From contig NZ_BPKY01000007.1 in the NCBI RefSeq assembly GCF_019656055.1, forward strand, positions 1-64,000: a stretch of DNA of 64,000 bases, in the 5' to 3' direction. Position numbers and translations under genes: made by a program. Position 1 is the stretch's first letter; every line of letters starts with the position of its first letter. Positions 17,341-26,425 of this stretch are shown piece by piece. Under the pieces are notes generated by a model. It saw only the letters and a program-made list of their open reading frames with translations, had not been told where the DNA came from and did no database searches. The DNA comes from Leuconostoc miyukkimchii (GTDB taxonomy: Bacteria > Bacillota > Bacilli > Lactobacillales > Lactobacillaceae).

Positions 17341-17712
17341 TTAATCTGTTACAAGTAGAGGCGTTAAATCTACATATGGTGCATCGTTCCACAAACGTTC
17401 TAAATTATAGAAATCACGTTGTTCAGTAGAAAAAATATGTACAATAACATCTCCTAAATCAAGCAATACCCAATCAGCAGCTTGAAAACCTTCAATCAGT
17501 TTAACAGTGCCACCAGCTTCTTGAATTTTATCTTTAACTTCTGTCACTATTGCCTGAACTTGACGATTTGAGGCTGCATCAGCAATAACAAAATAATCTG
17601 CCATTAAACTCACTTGTCTCATATCTAAGGCAACAATATTATTAGCCTTTTTACTATCAACTGCAATCACAGCTGTTTCTAATACTTGTTTTGCATTTAA
17701 TGCTGTTGTCAA
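17341..17712 (-). CDS. rsfS: Ribosomal silencing factor RsfS
   Basis: A 123-residue RsfS/YbeB protein that binds L14 and blocks joining of the ribosomal subunits when nutrients are scarce. Family signatures: NNIVALDMRQVSLMADYFVIADAASNRQVQAIV and the C-terminal GFQAADWVLLDLGDVIVHIF plus RDFYNLERLW. The start is an uncommon TTG at 17712: TAGGAAA lies about 7 bases before it and the family N-terminus begins there. It is the last gene of the nadD-yqeK-rsfS group and is followed by a strong terminator. Confidence 0.94.
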   Translation of the reverse strand: MTTALNAKQVLETAVIAVDSKKANNIVALDMRQVSLMADYFVIADAASNRQVQAIVTEVKDKIQEAGGTVKLIEGFQAADWVLLDLGDVIVHIFSTEQRDFYNLERLWNDAPYVDLTPLLVTD

Positions 17713-17749
17713 AATTTTTTCCTATACTTTCTTCATTTAACTGATTAAT

Positions 17750-18331
17750 TCATACTTTATCTAACCAGTAATTATACGTTGTAATACTTTTCGGGTAAAT
17801 TCGTGTTTCTTTTTGAACCAATCGCTGCACAGTGTGAACAATTTGATACCTCACACCTGCTGATAACGATTGATTCGTTAATTCACGCGCTACTTTCACT
17901 CCCGGAAAATCTCTCCCAACTTCAAGATAATCGGCCATAAATAGTACCTGTGATAATTTTGTCATTTCTGATGCACCACCAGTTGTGTGCTCTCGAACTG
18001 CATCCAAAATTTCTAAATCTGTAATTCCTAATTCGGATTTGATCATTTCAGCACCGACAATACCATGCCAAATATAATTACCCCAATGCGTTAAATCAGG
18101 ATCCATATTCATTGCCCTAATGACACTTAGAAAATCAGCATCAGGTCGCTCTTTAGCATAGTCATGTACTAATGCTGCAACCTCTGCTTTATCAGCATCC
18201 ACACCATTTTCAGTTGCTAATTTTATCGCATAATCGCGCACACGCAAAATATGTTGAAAACGATAATCAGATAACCCTGACGCTACTTTTTCTTCTAATT
18301 GCGCAATACTGCCATCAAAATACTTAGTCAT
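17750..18331 (-). CDS. yqeK: YqeK HD-domain Ap4A hydrolase
   Basis: A 193-residue HD-domain protein; family members hydrolyse diadenosine tetraphosphate to ADP. Metal-binding motifs are FQHILRVRDYA (His), ALVHDYAKERP (His-Asp), WHGIVGAEM and REHTTG, and LFMADYLEVGRDFPGV ends the active site. GAGGATT precedes the ATG. It overlaps the nadD end by 8 bases and is followed by rsfS, the conserved Firmicute order. Confidence 0.92.
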   Translation of the reverse strand: MTKYFDGSIAQLEEKVASGLSDYRFQHILRVRDYAIKLATENGVDADKAEVAALVHDYAKERPDADFLSVIRAMNMDPDLTHWGNYIWHGIVGAEMIKSELGITDLEILDAVREHTTGGASEMTKLSQVLFMADYLEVGRDFPGVKVARELTNQSLSAGVRYQIVHTVQRLVQKETRIYPKSITTYNYWLDKV

Positions 18332-18962
18332 ATAATCCTCGATACAAATTATACTCTGCTATAAACAATGCTTCTCGTTCCGGTACGAGATAATTAATAC
18401 TCTGCTTCATTCGTAACTTTGTTCGAATATCTGATGAAGTAATCCGAATATCTGGTACATCAACCCACAACATCGGATAATCTGATAAATGTTTTTGATT
18501 ACCACGAACGCCAACAGCAAAGGTAACTAGCTGAGACAATGCTTCAATATGATCCCATGTTGATAATTTTTCAACCTTTTCACTACCAATTATGAAATAA
18601 TATTCATTTTCTGGATGTGTTTCAACAAGTTCACGCATAGTTTGATAAGTATAAGACTTACCGCCATTGTGTACTTCAGTCAGTTCAATATCAAAAAACG
18701 GGTTTCCCATGATGGCTGTTTTAACTAACTGCACACGATTAGAAGGTTCAATTGCACTAGCATGTGTCCCATCAATTGGTTGCGCATTCGGCATCCAAAA
18801 AACTTTTTCCAATCCAAGCTTTTTACCAACTGTTTCAGCTAAAACGAGTTGACCAATATGTGGTGGATTAAAAGTACCACCAAAAATACCAACACGTTTT
18901 TTAACTTGACTTGGTTGCGTTTCTAACTGTGATTGCGTTGAGCTTGTATACACACCATTCAT
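18324..18962 (-). CDS. nadD: Nicotinate-nucleotide adenylyltransferase
   Basis: A 212-residue enzyme joining ATP and nicotinate mononucleotide to make deamido-NAD. After a 22-residue polar N-terminal extension it shows VGIFGGTFNPPHIGQLVLAE (HxGH nucleotidyl-transfer motif), FWMPNAQP, YFIIGSEKVEKLSTWDHIE and VPDIRITSSDIRTKL (the ISSTxIR site). The N-terminal extension occurs in other lactobacilli-type NadD. AGGCGG precedes the ATG. It lies between yhbY and yqeK in the normal order and is the only NAD-synthesis gene in the window. Confidence 0.94.
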   Translation of the reverse strand: MNGVYTSSTQSQLETQPSQVKKRVGIFGGTFNPPHIGQLVLAETVGKKLGLEKVFWMPNAQPIDGTHASAIEPSNRVQLVKTAIMGNPFFDIELTEVHNGGKSYTYQTMRELVETHPENEYYFIIGSEKVEKLSTWDHIEALSQLVTFAVGVRGNQKHLSDYPMLWVDVPDIRITSSDIRTKLRMKQSINYLVPEREALFIAEYNLYRGLYD

Positions 18963-18978
18963 TGATATTACCGCCTAA

Positions 18979-19293
18979 CTAGATTTTAGCTAATTCAACT
19001 GAGATTCTCTTGTATTTATCTTCTTGTGCTGGCAAAAACAAAACTAATGTTCTACCAATTGTTTGCGCCACCGTAATATCTGAATGAGACTCGATGAAAT
19101 CTGCAACATTCTTAGCTGATTCTTCTGCGCTTTGCTGCAAACTAATTTTCACTAATTCGCGTTTTGAAATAGCTAAAACCAATTCATCAACCCATACTTG
19201 AGTTAAACCATTTTTTCCAACCGAAAAAATTGGTGAAAGCGTATTTGCTTTCGAACGTAAAAATCGTTTTTGCTTACCTGTAAGTTGTAACAT
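18979..19293 (-). CDS. yhbY: Ribosome assembly RNA-binding protein YhbY
   Basis: A 104-residue CRM-domain protein that binds pre-50S ribosomal RNA. The family pattern is clear: LTGKQKRFLRSKANTLSPIFSVGKNGL at the N-terminus, ELVKISLQQ in the middle and IGRTLVLFLP near the end. Its ATG overlaps the yqeH stop by one base (TAATG), indicating coupled translation with that ribosome-assembly GTPase. Confidence 0.94.
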   Translation of the reverse strand: MLQLTGKQKRFLRSKANTLSPIFSVGKNGLTQVWVDELVLAISKRELVKISLQQSAEESAKNVADFIESHSDITVAQTIGRTLVLFLPAQEDKYKRISVELAKI

Positions 19294-20438
19294 TAAATCA
19301 TTGCCTTTCTAATAAGAACAGAAACACCCTGTGGTGCCCATCCAGATACTTTGACACCAGCAGGTATAGAAATCCAACCTAAACCTGCAAAAACAACATC
19401 ACTTTTTTCAGTAATATTAAATTCGTGTTTAACCAATTCCGTTGTGTCTGTTATTTTTGGTGAAGGTGTGAGTAATTCGCCAGCATGTTTCGTATAAAAG
19501 TCATCTGCTTTAGATAGTTTGGTACGATGCAAATTTAAATTATTTTCAAAATATGCTGTGATAGAAATACGTTCACCTGATTCAAAATCAAATCTTGCCA
19601 AACCACCAATAAATATTGTTTGTTCTGGATTTAATTGATAAATTCGTGGTTTAATTTCATTTTTAGGTAACGCGTATTTTAAATCTTTATCAGCTAATAC
19701 ATGCGCAATTTGGTCACGCTTGATAATACCTGGTGTATCAATTAATTGTTTGCCATCTGCTAACGGGATTTCGATTCTATCTAACGTAGTTCCTGGAAAG
19801 CGAGATGTTGTAATCAAATTTTGAACACCAGTTCCTGATTTGATAATCTGATTAATCAACGTTGACTTACCAACATTTGTAACCCCTACTACATAAACAT
19901 CACGCCCTTGACGTGAAGCATCAATCACATCTAACAAATCGTCAAGATTTTGTGGGTGTGTCGCTGATGTTAAGAAAATATCAATTGGTTTGATACCTTG
20001 TGATTTTAATTCAGACTGTAACCAGTTTTTAAGACGATTTTTATTAAGTAATTTTGGTAGTAAATCAACCTTGTTAGCAACAACCAAAATAGGATTGTTT
20101 TGACCAACAAATCGTGGTAATCCAGATATTTCTGATCCTGTCACATCGAAAACATCTATGACATAAACAATCAAGGCTCGTGAGTCAGAAATTTGATGCA
20201 AGAGGTTGGCGAAATCATCATCTGTTAATTCAACTGGTTGAATTTCGTTATAATGACGTAATCGGAAACAACGACGACACAATAATTCTTCACTTTCAAT
20301 CGATTTTTTTAATGCACTAAGCGGTAAGTATCCTGCTTTTTCAGAATCTACTACCTGCATAATCGCTCCGCAACCTATGCAACGTAAGCCATCATTTAAT
20401 TGTTCTTGAACGTATTCGTCCGTTATTTCAGTTGTCAC
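19293..20438 (-). CDS. yqeH: Ribosome biogenesis GTPase YqeH
   Basis: A 381-residue circularly permuted GTPase needed for 30S assembly. It begins with the zinc finger (RCIGCGAIMQ and LLCRRCFRLRHYNE, four Cys kept). The G motifs are in permuted order: NKVDLL (G4), TSATH (G5), GVTNVGKSTLINQII (G1) and DTPG (G3). A C-terminal RNA-binding domain follows. The start is GTG at 20438, with GGAGA 8 bases before it. It overlaps yqeG by 11 bases and yhbY by one base. Confidence 0.95.
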   Translation of the reverse strand: MTTEITDEYVQEQLNDGLRCIGCGAIMQVVDSEKAGYLPLSALKKSIESEELLCRRCFRLRHYNEIQPVELTDDDFANLLHQISDSRALIVYVIDVFDVTGSEISGLPRFVGQNNPILVVANKVDLLPKLLNKNRLKNWLQSELKSQGIKPIDIFLTSATHPQNLDDLLDVIDASRQGRDVYVVGVTNVGKSTLINQIIKSGTGVQNLITTSRFPGTTLDRIEIPLADGKQLIDTPGIIKRDQIAHVLADKDLKYALPKNEIKPRIYQLNPEQTIFIGGLARFDFESGERISITAYFENNLNLHRTKLSKADDFYTKHAGELLTPSPKITDTTELVKHEFNITEKSDVVFAGLGWISIPAGVKVSGWAPQGVSVLIRKAMI

Positions 20439-20976
20439 GCAATTTCTTCTCCCATTTTAACTGTGGATGTGATCGAAAAACAATTTTTTTCACTTGCTTT
20501 TCAATACTTCGATTAATCCACGTCTGCCACATATCTGATTCAATCAATCGTTTTACGAGAACACTACGTACACCGGCACTATGCGCAGCCCAAATATCGG
20601 TCAGCATTTGATCTCCTACCATGATTACCTCGTCACGTTTCAAATGATTCGTACGCAAAACGTGTAGTATACCTCGTGGTAAAGGCTTTAGTGACCAGGA
20701 CACAAAAGTAATCCCAAGTGGTTTAACAGCTTTGGCGACTCGTTTTGTTGTATTATTAGACACAACAATCACTTCGATATTACCATCACGCAAATCCGAT
20801 AGCCACTGTTTCAACTCGGAGGTTCCCTCCGGATTATTCCATGCAAGTAATGTGTTGTCTAGATCTGCCAACACAGTTTTAATGCCGTGTTTTTTTAAAT
20901 CTTCAACTGTTAAATCATATATTCGTTCAACCATATAGGTTGGCGTAAAGTGCTCTAAGCGCATTAAGACCATCAT
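20428..20976 (-). CDS. yqeG: YqeG family HAD-type phosphatase (IIIA)
   Basis: A 182-residue HAD hydrolase. Motif I is VLADLDNTLLAW (nucleophile Asp), motif II VVSNNT, motif III region KPLPRG and motif IV VMVGDQMLTDIWAA. It fits the YqeG subclass IIIA, whose substrate is not firmly known. It heads the yqeG-yqeH-yhbY-nadD-yqeK-rsfS operon; a -10 TATAAT lies at 20998-21003. Several ATGs crowd the 5' end (20976, 20973, 20964), so the exact start is uncertain by up to four codons. Confidence 0.9.
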   Translation of the reverse strand: MMVLMRLEHFTPTYMVERIYDLTVEDLKKHGIKTVLADLDNTLLAWNNPEGTSELKQWLSDLRDGNIEVIVVSNNTTKRVAKAVKPLGITFVSWSLKPLPRGILHVLRTNHLKRDEVIMVGDQMLTDIWAAHSAGVRSVLVKRLIESDMWQTWINRSIEKQVKKIVFRSHPQLKWEKKLRDN

Positions 20977-20997
20977 CCAATTTATTTATTCTATTTT

Positions 20998-21003
20998 ATT
21001 ATA
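20998..21003 (-). promoter_or_regulatory. -10 element upstream of yqeG
   Basis: Minus-strand TATAAT 22 bases before the yqeG start. No clear -35 lies at the right spacing. The rest of the 205-base gap (20977-21181) is AT-rich, with no other recognisable element or terminator for the gene upstream. Confidence 0.4.
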
Positions 21004-21181
21004 CACTACTATCAGACTAAATATATCATAACTCTCTATTTAAGACGACAAATTACCTATTCCGATATAATCAATACTTTAATTTCCATGATAATATTTG
21101 GATATAGAAAAAAGCAACTGTTTAGTATGCTTAAAGATAATCTCTATCTCATATACCAAAAATTGCTCTATTAAAAATATT

Positions 21182-22420
21182 TTATAATTCTTGTTGGAAA
21201 TCTGATGGTTGATACAATTTCAATAGTTTGCTAAAGACATATTGTGCGATAAATCCTGCAACAATCGGCACAATCAACCAAGCAACAACTGCAACGATTG
21301 GGTTAATGAAATGATTCATGACATTAGCCGGAACATTTGGATCCTTAACCATTGATTGAATAGGTGAAACTAAGCCGATATAACCGAAACCAGCTGTCGT
21401 TGGTGTCCCCTGAATATTAAACAATGCAACAGGAATTCCTGAAATCGCTGCTGTTAATAAAAATGGTAACATCGTCACTGGCTTAGCAAATACAGACGGC
21501 ATCATGCCTTTCATGGCACCCAATGCAATTGCTACAGTCACTCCAGGCTTATTAACGCGCCATGAATTAATGAGTAATACAACAGTGGTAGCAACAACAC
21601 CCATCGCTGCTGCACCGGAACCAATTCCTGATAGAGAAATCGCTAAAGCGATTCCAACTGTTGAAACTGGTGTAATAATAATAATGGCAAAGGCCATCGC
21701 AATTAACATAGCCATAGGTATTGGTGCAAGTTTAGTAAATGTCTCTACTAAGTTGCCAATCCAAGTTGTCACATCACCAACATATGGGGCAATTGTCTTA
21801 CCGAATAGACCAACACCGCCACCAACAACTATTGGACTTAAAATAATTGCCACAGAACCAAAACCTTTGAGATAGCGTGCTACCAACCATGTAACAAACA
21901 CTGCTATAGCGGCAACTATCATAGCATTAATCACATCACCAGCACCGCTAGCAATATATACATTAGCTGGGGCTATTGATTTGATACCTGTTACTGGGTT
22001 TGTGAATCCAACTGGGGCTTGTGCCCAGCGAATTGAACCAGAAGCGGCCGCAGTAGCGACTGCAACAACACCCACATCCAAGCTCTTCATTTTAAATTGA
22101 ATAGCCACAGCCATTCCAATCAAAAAAGGAATAAGTGACGTAAATAACGTTAGAATTGCACTCAAGTTAGCACCGAATGTTGTCGTTCCTAGACCAGAGT
22201 ATTGAATAATATATTTCATTACTGCGGAAGGTAAAACACCAATCAATATACCTTGGGCCGATCCTGATAACACCTTAAAGAAAAAGTCTTTTAGCTTTAA
22301 CTCTGTTGAGCCACCAAATGTTACTGGCACATTTTCCGAAGCTTTTCTGGCGTATTCTGCATTGCGCACAACTTGTGATTCTTTTGTGGCCCATTTTTGA
22401 CCATCTGCTTTAATACTCAT
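21182..22420 (-). CDS. PTS_EIIC_2 / PfoR-like membrane transport protein
   Basis: A 412-residue polytopic membrane protein, about 9-10 helices after a 40-residue cytoplasmic N-terminus. Glycine-rich stretches such as ILSPIVVGGGVGLFG, ISLSGIGSGAAAMGVVATTVV and the conserved NIQGTPTTAGFGYIGLVSPIQ match the PTS_EIIC_2 family, which includes the C. perfringens PfoR protein. No IIA or IIB domain is present, so it is either an orphan sugar permease or a non-PTS carrier. AAGGAA precedes the ATG. It follows ldhD by 91 bases with no terminator seen between them, so read-through is possible. Substrate unknown. Confidence 0.8.
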   Translation of the reverse strand: MSIKADGQKWATKESQVVRNAEYARKASENVPVTFGGSTELKLKDFFFKVLSGSAQGILIGVLPSAVMKYIIQYSGLGTTTFGANLSAILTLFTSLIPFLIGMAVAIQFKMKSLDVGVVAVATAAASGSIRWAQAPVGFTNPVTGIKSIAPANVYIASGAGDVINAMIVAAIAVFVTWLVARYLKGFGSVAIILSPIVVGGGVGLFGKTIAPYVGDVTTWIGNLVETFTKLAPIPMAMLIAMAFAIIIITPVSTVGIALAISLSGIGSGAAAMGVVATTVVLLINSWRVNKPGVTVAIALGAMKGMMPSVFAKPVTMLPFLLTAAISGIPVALFNIQGTPTTAGFGYIGLVSPIQSMVKDPNVPANVMNHFINPIVAVVAWLIVPIVAGFIAQYVFSKLLKLYQPSDFQQEL

Positions 22421-22511
22421 AATTTTTCCTTATTAACCCTGCTTTAAACAGTTATCTGAAAGTTGAAAAACAATTAATCAAACATAATAAAGCATGAGAA
22501 CTATTTGTTGG

Positions 22512-23522
<1,011 letters not shown>

Positions 23523-23537
23523 TTATATTGCTCCTTA

Positions 23538-23566
23538 ATTTTACCCCATTTTGTGCAGTTTTGCAC
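23538..23566 (-). promoter_or_regulatory. Putative ldhD promoter with dyad
   Basis: Minus strand -10 TAAAAT (23538-23543) with a poor -35 GTGCAA (23561-23566) 17 bases away. The -35 is one arm of the dyad GTGCA-N4-TGCAC (23553-23566). The dyad could bind a regulator; which one is not evident. Confidence 0.4.
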
Positions 23567-23600
23567 GTAAATAAAATAATAATCCACAACTTTCCTATAG

Positions 23601-23641
23601 ACAAAAAAATTTCCTAGAAAGTTTATTTAATCTAGGAAATT
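23601..23641 (-). terminator. Terminator after clpP
   Basis: Minus strand AATTTCCTAGA, 12-base loop, TCTAGGAAATT (perfect 11-bp stem) followed by TTTTT, 17 bases after the clpP stop. Confidence 0.85.
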
Positions 23642-23657
23642 AGATGTGCCAATAATT

Positions 23658-24260
23658 TTATTTCGTAATAGGTTTCTCGCCAGCTTTTGATAAGATACCA
23701 TCAATAAAACCATATGCTAAGGTTTCTTCGGCACTCATCCAATTGTCTCGTTCTGTATCATGTGCAATTGTTTCTAAATCTTTATCAGACGCATCGGCTA
23801 AAATCTTGTTCAACTTAGCACGTGTTTTAGTTAACTGTTCAGCGATAATAGCCATATCAGTTTGCTGTGTGCCACCAACAGCGCCACCCATCGGTTGATG
23901 AATCAAATATTCAGCGTTTGGTAGCATGAAGCGATGACCTTTTTCACCAGAACTAGCAATAATTGTTCCCATTGAAGCAGCCAATCCCATCACGATAGTT
24001 GTCACTGGTGCCTTAATAAAATTCATTGTGTCTGTAATTGAAAGACCGGCAGTAACTGATCCACCGGGCGAATTAATATACATTGAAATTTCTTTGGTTG
24101 GATCTTGTGCTTCCAAAAATAGTAACTGTGCAACAATTGAGGTTGCCATACTGTCTTCAACTTCACCTTGAACCAAAATAATACGATCTTTTAACAAGCG
24201 TGAAGGCAAATCATAGCTTTCACGTCCATTAGCTGTTTGTTCAATAACTCCTGGCCACAT
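23658..24260 (-). CDS. clpP: ATP-dependent Clp protease proteolytic subunit
   Basis: A 200-residue serine protease that forms the tetradecameric barrel used by ClpX, ClpC and ClpE. The catalytic Ser97 is in MGLAASMGT, His lies in YLIHQPMGG (about 121), and Asp in [12 protein letters not shown] (about 170). YINSPGGSV is the conserved oxyanion segment. AAGGAG precedes the ATG at 24260. Upstream are a promoter with a TGACAC dyad and a CIRCE-like element, so heat-shock control is likely. It is followed by its own terminator. Confidence 0.96.
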   Translation of the reverse strand: MWPGVIEQTANGRESYDLPSRLLKDRIILVQGEVEDSMATSIVAQLLFLEAQDPTKEISMYINSPGGSVTAGLSITDTMNFIKAPVTTIVMGLAASMGTIIASSGEKGHRFMLPNAEYLIHQPMGGAVGGTQQTDMAIIAEQLTKTRAKLNKILADASDKDLETIAHDTERDNWMSAEETLAYGFIDGILSKAGEKPITK

Positions 24261-24285
24261 AATTGTTAGGCTCCTTATTTTTTAG

Positions 24286-24314
24286 ATTCTATGACACTAG
24301 ATTGTGTCACACAA
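24286..24314 (-). promoter_or_regulatory. clpP promoter with dyad in spacer
   Basis: Minus strand TTGTGT (24309-24314), 17 bases, TAGAAT (24286-24291). The spacer holds a perfect inverted repeat TGACAC-N6-GTGTCA (24292-24309), a candidate operator. It is not a CtsR heptad repeat of the usual form. Confidence 0.5.
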
Positions 24315-24352
24315 GTCTTCATACAAATACGCATTTCCAACTTAAGACTATT

Positions 24353-24379
24353 TTAGCACAAACAGGGAGAGAGTGCTAA
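24353..24379. promoter_or_regulatory. CIRCE-like HrcA operator
   Basis: TTAGCACAA-N9-GAGTGCTAA: the right arm is a perfect CIRCE half and the left arm matches 7 of 9, with the canonical 9-base spacer. It lies 9 bases after the whiA stop and about 93 bases before clpP. It is upstream rather than downstream of the best clpP promoter, so its effect is uncertain. Confidence 0.55.
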
Positions 24380-24387
24380 AATTTATT

Positions 24388-25332
24388 TCATAACTTTGAT
24401 AAATCGTAGTTAATTCCATCTTCAATCATCTGTGCTAGCTCTTTTAATTTACGCATACGATGATTTGCACCAGATTTACTGATTTCTAGGCGATCACCTA
24501 ATTCCGCTAATGAGTCATCTGGATGATCTAAACGTAATTTGGCAATATCTCTTAATTTTTTTGGTAATAAGTCTAGATCACCAATTTCATCAGCAATGGC
24601 TAGGATTTGTTGGACTTGTTTATTCGCTGCATTCGCAGTTTTTTGGATATTTGCCATCTCTGCGTTCGTCATCCGATTAACAGAGTTACGCATATCTCGC
24701 ATCATTCGAATATCTTCAAATCTCAACATAGTTTGTGTTGCCCCGATAGTGGCGAGAAAGTCTACTATTTTTTCGGCTCTTTTAATATATACAATGAATC
24801 CACCTGAACGATCAGTTATTTTAGCAGGCAAATCAAACTCTTTCATCATGTTTAATAACTGTTCTGCTAATTCTTCATGAATTGTAAAAATTTCTAAATG
24901 GTAATTAGCTTTTTCGGGTGAATTAACTGATCCAGCCGCTAAAAAAGCGCCTCTCAAAAAAGAACGTTTTTTATCAACCTGATTTAGAATTCGAGATGGG
25001 ATTTCTGGATGCAAACCGAAAGGATCTACTCCTAAATCGGACATTACTTCTGTCACTTGATTTTTAAGCAAAACCCTGTACGATTTGTGTTGTGACATAT
25101 GGTTATGGTCTGAGACACTGACTTCGACAACAATATTACTATAATTTTGCGTCAATAGTGTGTATATGCGTCTTGCTATTGCAGCATTTTCAGTCTGAAC
25201 CGATACAGTTTGATCAAAGCCTAAAGTGCTCACACCGTTCATGCGCATCAACGCAGAAAGCTCTGCCTTTGCATTGCCATTATGAACGAGTAATCCTGTT
25301 AACTCTTTTTTTACATCTGTTGCATAAGACAT
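24388..25332 (-). CDS. whiA: DNA-binding protein WhiA
   Basis: A 314-residue WhiA, a Firmicute nucleoid-associated factor influencing cell division. The N-terminal part resembles LAGLIDADG endonucleases without catalysis ([36 protein letters not shown]); the C-terminal helix-turn-helix includes [36 protein letters not shown]. The conserved SVNRMTNAE linker is present. Its start overlaps the yvcK stop by one base (TAATG), the standard tight coupling of this pair. Confidence 0.95.
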   Translation of the reverse strand: MSYATDVKKELTGLLVHNGNAKAELSALMRMNGVSTLGFDQTVSVQTENAAIARRIYTLLTQNYSNIVVEVSVSDHNHMSQHKSYRVLLKNQVTEVMSDLGVDPFGLHPEIPSRILNQVDKKRSFLRGAFLAAGSVNSPEKANYHLEIFTIHEELAEQLLNMMKEFDLPAKITDRSGGFIVYIKRAEKIVDFLATIGATQTMLRFEDIRMMRDMRNSVNRMTNAEMANIQKTANAANKQVQQILAIADEIGDLDLLPKKLRDIAKLRLDHPDDSLAELGDRLEISKSGANHRMRKLKELAQMIEDGINYDLSKL

Positions 25333-26306
25333 TAATTTTGCTCCAAAATCTGCAAGAGTTCTGCCATTATTTTTTCGCCGTCATGAAATGCACCTGCATC
25401 ACGAAGTTGCAAAAAATCACCTGGTATTTGTTTAGCGCCCTGCAAACTCACAGCTACTTCATCTAATTTGACTTGATTAGAAATTTCATCCCACTTTTGA
25501 AAATCTACGAAATCGTCAGGTACGATAGCATTATTTGCAATAACATAATTAACAACTGGTGAGCCAATATGCTCATTTAAAGCTAATAGATGCTGGGCAT
25601 CTGTATAGGCATCTGTTTCACCCTTTTGAGTCATGATATTAGAAATATACACTTGCTTAGCTTTGGTAGCACGCAGTGCCTCATTTACCTCTGGTACTAC
25701 AACATTGGGTAAAATCGATGTAAATAAACTTCCCGGACCATAGACAATCATATCCGAATTCAAAATAGCTTCAACTACTTCTGGCGCTGCTTTAGGTTCC
25801 TCGCCTGGTTCATCACCTGTCACCCAAACACGGTCTATTATTTTGTGTGCATGGGTAATCTCTGCCTCTCCTGCTAAAACATCACCATTCTTAAATTTTG
25901 CATGCAGCACCAAAGGCTCATTTGAAACAGGATATATTTTACCTCGCACATGCATAAAACGCGCTAAATGTTGCACTGCATCAAAAATACTACCATGCAT
26001 CTCTGTCATCGCTGCAATAATTAAATTCCCAACAGCATGCTTGGCAAAAAAGTCATCTTTAGCGTCAAAACGATATTGCATAACTTGCGTAATCGCAGGA
26101 TCAACATTTGACATAGCAACGAGAATATTTCTAATATCTCCAGGTGGTACGATATTAATGTAGTTTCTTAACAGGCCACTAGATCCACCATCATCAGCAA
26201 CAGTAACAATTGCTGTTAAGTCGATATTTTTTTTAACAAGCGGTTTAATAATAACTGGCAGCCCTGAACCGCCGCCAATAATAACAATTTTCGGTTTATG
26301 TGGCAT
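25332..26306 (-). CDS. yvcK: Gluconeogenesis factor GlmR/YvcK
   Basis: A 324-residue CofD-like protein that binds UDP-GlcNAc and steers carbon into peptidoglycan precursors. Motifs: [45 protein letters not shown] and [17 protein letters not shown]. In most Firmicutes rapZ precedes it; here uvrA is the direct upstream neighbour, with a 119-base gap and no rapZ. The start ATG at 26306 has no good Shine-Dalgarno. whiA follows with a one-base overlap. Confidence 0.94.
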   Translation of the reverse strand: MPHKPKIVIIGGGSGLPVIIKPLVKKNIDLTAIVTVADDGGSSGLLRNYINIVPPGDIRNILVAMSNVDPAITQVMQYRFDAKDDFFAKHAVGNLIIAAMTEMHGSIFDAVQHLARFMHVRGKIYPVSNEPLVLHAKFKNGDVLAGEAEITHAHKIIDRVWVTGDEPGEEPKAAPEVVEAILNSDMIVYGPGSLFTSILPNVVVPEVNEALRATKAKQVYISNIMTQKGETDAYTDAQHLLALNEHIGSPVVNYVIANNAIVPDDFVDFQKWDEISNQVKLDEVAVSLQGAKQIPGDFLQLRDAGAFHDGEKIMAELLQILEQN

Positions 26307-26371
26307 ATTAGAGTCTAGCTGTCAAACCCACAATGATTACACTATGAGTAAAATAACACGCTTCACTTTCT

Positions 26372-26400
26372 TATATATTCTTATTATTATTTTAACTCAA
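26372..26400 (-). promoter_or_regulatory. Possible yvcK-whiA promoter
   Basis: Minus strand TTGAGT (26395-26400), 17 bases, TATATA (26372-26377), in the gap between uvrA and yvcK, giving yvcK its own start. Confidence 0.45.
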
Positions 26401-26425
26401 ATTGAACAATGATGTTTACAATTTT

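Noticed and set aside
17288-17392. N-terminal extension of the YqeM-like methyltransferase
   Set aside because: It would be read through a strong terminator and into rsfS; family similarity begins at the ATG at 17287.
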